This document shows positions 6,910-9,191 of a stretch of DNA of 9,191 nt, one piece after another (within the stretch, counting starts at the first letter, position 1; each line of letters starts with the position of its first letter). Below the pieces are notes generated by a model, which worked only from the letters and a program-made list of their open reading frames with translations, made no database searches and was not told where the DNA came from. Position numbers and translations under genes: made by a program. The stretch lies in NCBI GenBank assembly GCA_007133715.1, contig SLMF01000555.1:1-9191 (forward strand), read 5' to 3'. The stretch comes from Planctomycetaceae bacterium. GTDB lineage: Bacteria > Planctomycetota > Planctomycetia > Pirellulales > Pirellulaceae.

Positions 6910-7914
6910 TCAACCGGCGCCGCCCGACGCCAGGTCCACCATGGCTTCGCCCATCGACTTGCCGATCAAGTAGTAGGTTTCCCAGTTCCGCAGCCAATGG
7001 AAGCCCTGCCCGGAGGGCGACTCTTCGGGCGCGCGTTGGAAGTCCCGGGTTTCGACGCCGGCGACGGTGCCCGCCAATGCGGGGTACTTTTGCGGGTCGG
7101 CGACTGCGAGTTGGGCGTCCATCAGCTTCTCGACACGCGCCTTGTACGCCGCCTGCGGCGGGATGTCCCAGCCGCCCATCCCGGTGTTGGCGACGACGAA
7201 CGGCAGTTTCTCCACGCCCAGGTCTTTCCGGAGATCCTTGATCAAGTTGACCAGATTCGCTTCATACGCGTCGACGGCTTGCGCATTGATGCGGTCGTTC
7301 CAGCCCTGATGCCACCCGAACCCGACGATTTCGTATCCCTGGCCGTCGTAGCTCGGAAAGTACTCCTCCAGATTGCCGGTGATCTGTTGGACGTGCCGGA
7401 GGATTTCGGCGTACTGAAAGCCCCTGTCGCCGTCCTGCTCGGGCGTGGGGTATTCCGCCGAACTGGGAGAGAGGAAGTTGTGGGCCAGCGAGCGGCCGCC
7501 CCACGCCGATTTGATGATCAGCACGGGGTCTTCGAAAACGTCCCCCACGACGAACCCGAAACCGTACTCGGGACCAATGTGGCCCGAGTCCGCCCCGTAG
7601 CCCGTGGTGAGCCAGCCCATCCTCTCCTGGCCCTCGCGAGAGATATCGACGATCCAGACATCGTCGCGAACGACAGGGTTGCCGTCGTTGTCGATCAAGT
7701 GGCCGTAGGCTTCCGGATTGCTCGAGACGTAAGTTTCCATCGTGCCGGGACTGCCTTGCAGCTGGCCGAACCCGACCATATTCGACTGACCGGAAAGAAT
7801 GAAGATTTTCAGCTGGCCGTTAGCCGGATGGGTGGGGGCTTGGGCCAGCCCGTCCCTTGACACGGCCAGCAGCACGAGCAGCACGAGGCTGTGGAACACA
7901 TGTCGCTGTTTCAC
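6910..7914 (-). CDS. Secreted sialate-O-acetylesterase-type (SASA/SGNH) hydrolase
   Basis: The 334-residue protein has a Sec signal peptide: MKQR, a hydrophobic core at about 6-18, and likely cleavage after GLAQA near residue 26. Block I, ILSGQSNMVG (39-48), carries the probable nucleophile Ser44 and is the hallmark of the SASA family (CE6-like carbohydrate esterases and sialate 9-O-acetylesterases). SAWGGRSL (136-143) fits the glycine block, and GWHQGWND (200-207) fits the later WxQGE-type block, with Trp205 where an acidic residue is usual. His306 in GFHW, before the last helix, is the best candidate catalytic His. The family removes acetyl groups from sugars or polysaccharides. The exact ester is unknown. 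The start is GTG, supported by AAGGAAA six bases upstream. The gene precedes the oxidoreductase at 5430-6851 by 58 bp, suggesting an operon. The upstream spacer carries the 38-bp repeats. Confidence 0.88.
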   Translation of the reverse strand: MKQRHVFHSLVLLVLLAVSRDGLAQAPTHPANGQLKIFILSGQSNMVGFGQLQGSPGTMETYVSSNPEAYGHLIDNDGNPVVRDDVWIVDISREGQERMGWLTTGYGADSGHIGPEYGFGFVVGDVFEDPVLIIKSAWGGRSLAHNFLSPSSAEYPTPEQDGDRGFQYAEILRHVQQITGNLEEYFPSYDGQGYEIVGFGWHQGWNDRINAQAVDAYEANLVNLIKDLRKDLGVEKLPFVVANTGMGGWDIPPQAAYKARVEKLMDAQLAVADPQKYPALAGTVAGVETRDFQRAPEESPSGQGFHWLRNWETYYLIGKSMGEAMVDLASGGAG

Positions 7915-7920
7915 GGCGGT

Positions 7921-7926
7921 TTCCTT
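7921..7926 (-). promoter_or_regulatory. Ribosome binding site supporting the esterase GTG start
   Basis: AAGGAA on the minus strand lies 6 nt before the GTG at 7914. No ATG is suitably placed in this frame, and the GTG gives a normal signal peptide length, so it is the likely start. Confidence 0.65.
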
Positions 7927-7944
7927 CCATCGGGGGTTAAAGAG

Positions 7945-7974
7945 CGAACATCAGGTGCGGAACATCCACGTTCG
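7945..7974. repeat. Short direct and inverted repeats upstream of the esterase gene
   Basis: GAACATC occurs at 7946-7952 and again at 7960-7966, 14 bp apart. The outer CGAAC (7945-7949) and GTTCG (7970-7974) are complementary. The block sits 31-60 bp before the esterase start, where an operator could lie. I see no convincing -35/-10 pair for this gene, so a regulatory role is only a possibility. Confidence 0.25.
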
Positions 7975-8029
7975 AGCAGCATACCGGCCGCATGGTAAAC
8001 GAAGTTTCCATTCGAAGGGGCCCGGCGCA

Positions 8030-8143
8030 CTGTTGGGCGCGGGTCTCTGACCCCGCCGAAACCGCTGCTGTTGGGCGCGGGTCTCTGACCCCGCCGAAAC
8101 CGCTGCTGCTGGGCGCGGGTCTCTGACCCCGCCGAAACCGCCG
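8030..8143. repeat. Three tandem copies of a 38-bp unit
   Basis: Units start at 8030, 8068 and 8106 with an exact 38-bp period and no spacers. Copies 1 and 2 are identical over the whole unit. Copy 3 differs by one T-to-C change near its start and one in its final CTG. Each contains the perfect inverted repeat GGGTC-TCT-GACCC, followed by CCGCCGAAACCG. A period not divisible by three makes a coding role unlikely. The peptides it encodes in open frames (GVRDPRP-type) are by-products. The repeats lie in the 377-bp spacer (7915-8291) between the SnoaL-like gene and the esterase gene, and may be a local array of a genome-wide intergenic repeat. Confidence 0.93.
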
Positions 8144-8203
8144 ATCGAGGGTCTCCCCCGATATGGGAGACGTTCGGTCGGCGGGGTGGCTCGGTCAGAG
8201 ACC
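8118..8203. repeat. Long interrupted palindrome made by repeat unit 3 and an inverted copy
   Basis: GGTCTCTGA (8118-8126) pairs with TCAGAGACC (8195-8203), and the adjoining CCCCGCCGA (8127-8135) pairs with TCGGCGGGG (8178-8186). This gives 18 base pairs broken only by an 8-nt bulge (8187-8194) on the right arm. The inverted right arm also forms its own small hairpin, CGGTC-AGA-GACCG (8192-8204). The order is therefore three plus-oriented units then one diverged inverted unit, as in REP/BIME-type elements. No transposase is present in the window. Confidence 0.82.
8151..8171. repeat. Perfect 7-bp hairpin at the centre of the palindrome
   Basis: GTCTCCC (8151-8157) and GGGAGAC (8165-8171) pair around the 7-nt loop CCGATAT. 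It sits almost at the midpoint between the arms of the larger palindrome, so the whole could fold as a stacked cruciform or a long RNA hairpin. There is no T-tract after it on either strand. Confidence 0.8.
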
Positions 8204-8291
8204 GGCCACAACGCGGCGGGAACCGGGACAGCCGCGACGAACGCGACCGTAATTTCTTGGCAGATGCTAAAAGAACTTTCACAAAGCGCCG

Positions 8292-8693
8292 TCAGGCTTG
8301 CATTTGCGCTGTCAGGCTGCCGCTGTCGAAGATCTCCCAGGCTTCCGCCAGTTTCCCCTCGGCGATGCGAAAGGTGCTGATCGCCGGCAAGCGGATCGCG
8401 TTGCCTTTGGGGGTCAGGTCGCCGAACGGCCCCGTGTGCCGGGCGTGCAGAACGAAGTGGCAGTCGACTTTGTCACCTTCGGCCAGCAGGAAATCGATTT
8501 CGATCCGCATGTCGCTGAAGGCCGATCCTACGATCTCCTGAAAGAATTTCCGCACACCAGCCGGTCCGGGGGGCAAGCCGGGTGGGAAATGGTGATCGAC
8601 GAAGGCGTCTGCCACGATTTCTTCGATCCCCGCGAGATCGCCCATCACGGCCTGGTAATAACGGCGCACCAAGTCTTTGTTGGCTTCCAGCAT
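8292..8693 (-). CDS. SnoaL-like (ester cyclase/NTF2-fold) small protein
   Basis: The 133-residue protein fits the SnoaL-like polyketide cyclase/ester cyclase family of the NTF2-like fold. It opens with NKDLVRRYYQAV (5-16). It continues with ADAFVDHHFPPG (28-39), PAGVRKFF (44-51) and AEGDKVDCHF (71-80), then HTGPFG (86-91), and ends with FRIAEGKLAEAWEIFD (108-123). These are the family's usual blocks in the usual order. His34, His35, His86 and Asp123 line the expected cavity. Bacterial members of this type are mostly of unknown substrate, so catalysis is not certain. There is no signal peptide, so it should be cytoplasmic. AAGGAG six bases before the ATG at 8693 fixes the start and rejects a 53-residue upstream extension. 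It lies 77 bp after the beta-rich gene, with a terminator-like structure between them. Confidence 0.9.
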   Translation of the reverse strand: MLEANKDLVRRYYQAVMGDLAGIEEIVADAFVDHHFPPGLPPGPAGVRKFFQEIVGSAFSDMRIEIDFLLAEGDKVDCHFVLHARHTGPFGDLTPKGNAIRLPAISTFRIAEGKLAEAWEIFDSGSLTAQMQA

Positions 8694-8699
8694 CCGATT

Positions 8700-8705
8700 C
8701 TCCTT
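8700..8705 (-). promoter_or_regulatory. Strong ribosome binding site of the SnoaL-like gene
   Basis: AAGGAG ends 6 nt before the ATG at 8693. It decides the start, since the frame stays open to 8852 without another comparable site. It lies 6 bases from the T7 run of the terminator-like element. Confidence 0.8.
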
Positions 8706-8711
8706 ATTACG

Positions 8712-8766
8712 AAAAAAATTGGGACTTCGCTCCCGTCTCAGCCACCCACCGGGCCCGCCCCGGTGG
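8712..8766 (-). terminator. Probable intrinsic terminator or attenuator before the SnoaL-like gene
   Basis: On the minus strand, after the stop codon at 8771, comes a perfect 8-bp GC-rich stem (8759-8766 with 8746-8753, 5-nt loop). A weak second hairpin follows (GGGA/TCCC, 8734-8721), then AA and a run of seven T (8718-8712). The first stem lies 27 bases before the T run and the adjoining stem is short, so termination efficiency is uncertain. The T run ends just before the ribosome binding site of the next gene. The SnoaL-like gene would therefore need read-through or a promoter inside this element. Confidence 0.45.
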
Positions 8767-8770
8767 CCGC

Positions 8771-9191
8771 TCACTCCAAAACCAGGATCGCCCACAGATC
8801 CAGCGACGGCACGGTGACTTCCCAATGCCTGCCGTTCTGACGGACATCGCATGTTTGCGGGTCCGTTTGCGGAGCATACAACACGGCCCGCTGCGGCGGT
8901 TCGCCGCCAAACAACTGCGGGTCCCAGCGCAGCACGAATTCGGTCTGCGGCAGCATCCGGTCGGTTTCGGCATCGTAAGCCCGATTCAACAGATGGACGA
9001 GCGGGGGCGCCGAGCCGTCCGGGCGTGCTCGCGGCACGGCCCAGACCTGATCGGTGCCTTCCAGCTGTAGCGGACGGCCGACCCGTTCTTCGAGACGCTC
9101 GACATCGAGTCCGACGACCAGCCGATCGGTTTCCTGCAGCGGTTGCAAGGCCGAACGCTGTTCCGCGTCCAACTTCAGCGGCTCCGTGACG
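8771..9191 (-). CDS. C-terminal part of a beta-rich protein, possibly a secreted glycoside hydrolase
   Basis: The frame is open from the right edge to a TGA at 8771, showing the last 139 residues. The TTG at 9172 has no start signal and the frame continues past it, so this is a 3' fragment of a larger gene. The sequence alternates short hydrophobic strands with turns: QVWAVPRA, PLVHLLNRAYD, EFVLRWD, RAVLYAP, then EVTVPSLDLWAILVLE at the end. This pattern is typical of all-beta C-terminal domains that follow the catalytic barrel in secreted glycosidases, where a VHLLN-like strand and a VP-L-W-L end are common. That family assignment is inferred from style alone, as no catalytic residues are visible. 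The next gene in the same direction is the SnoaL-like one. Confidence 0.6.
   Translation of the reverse strand, partial: VTEPLKLDAEQRSALQPLQETDRLVVGLDVERLEERVGRPLQLEGTDQVWAVPRARPDGSAPPLVHLLNRAYDAETDRMLPQTEFVLRWDPQLFGGEPPQRAVLYAPQTDPQTCDVRQNGRHWEVTVPSLDLWAILVLE

Noticed and set aside
6583..7860. 425-codon plus-strand open frame across the oxidoreductase and esterase genes
   Set aside because: It is antisense to two genes with clear family motifs and runs through their intergenic region. Its product has no family features.
8030..8143. CRISPR array
   Set aside because: The three repeat units are contiguous with a 38-bp period and have no unique spacers. No cas gene is present.
7911..8282. Open frames on the minus strand encoding repeated GVRDPRP-like peptides
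   Set aside because: They arise from the 38-bp repeats read in different frames. The period is not a multiple of three, and no ribosome binding site or plausible domain is present.
8298..8840. 180-codon plus-strand frame over the SnoaL-like gene
   Set aside because: The minus-strand frame has conserved SnoaL-like blocks and a strong ribosome binding site, and this one has neither.
8694..8852. N-terminal extension of the SnoaL-like protein by 53 residues
   Set aside because: The extension runs through the terminator-like element and the end of the neighbouring gene, is Gly/Arg-rich, and bypasses the AAGGAG six bases before the internal ATG.

Overview
The window looks like chromosomal DNA from a planctomycete, most likely of the Pirellulales type. 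This is inferred from gene content, not from a marker gene. The DNA is GC-rich. It carries two Tat-exported Gfo/Idh/MocA oxidoreductases, a secreted sialate-O-acetylesterase-type hydrolase, and a long helical-repeat protein with a degenerate SEC-C-like N-terminus. Secreted sugar-processing enzymes and exported Gfo/Idh/MocA proteins are typical of that phylum.

Layout. A truncated minus-strand gene for a small single-pass membrane protein occupies 1-197. A divergent spacer (198-438) separates it from a plus-strand pair: a 716-residue TPR-like protein of unknown function (439-2589) and ribD of riboflavin synthesis (2593-3720), only 3 nt apart. After a 149-bp spacer with a good sigma70-like promoter comes a Tat-exported Gfo/Idh/MocA oxidoreductase (3870-5231, GTG start). 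Everything from 5430 onward is on the minus strand. Read in its own direction it runs: the 3' end of a gene for a beta-rich, possibly carbohydrate-active protein (8771-9191, cut by the window), a SnoaL-like small protein (8292-8693), a 377-bp repeat-rich spacer, a secreted SASA-type esterase (6910-7914, GTG start), and a second Gfo/Idh/MocA oxidoreductase (5430-6851). The two oxidoreductases are clear paralogues facing each other tail to tail across a 198-bp spacer.

How the genes fit together. The esterase and the second oxidoreductase form a likely two-gene unit for removing acyl groups from, and oxidising or epimerising, extracytoplasmic carbohydrate. The first oxidoreductase may act on related material. 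The partial protein at the right edge may belong to the same theme. ribD is housekeeping flavin synthesis and is probably translated together with the TPR-like gene before it.

The most unusual DNA is at 8030-8207. Three head-to-tail 38-bp units are followed by a diverged inverted copy, so that the third unit and the inverted copy fold into a long interrupted palindrome around a further perfect hairpin. I did not find a convincing new defence system, mobile element with its own transposase, CRISPR array or RNA gene.
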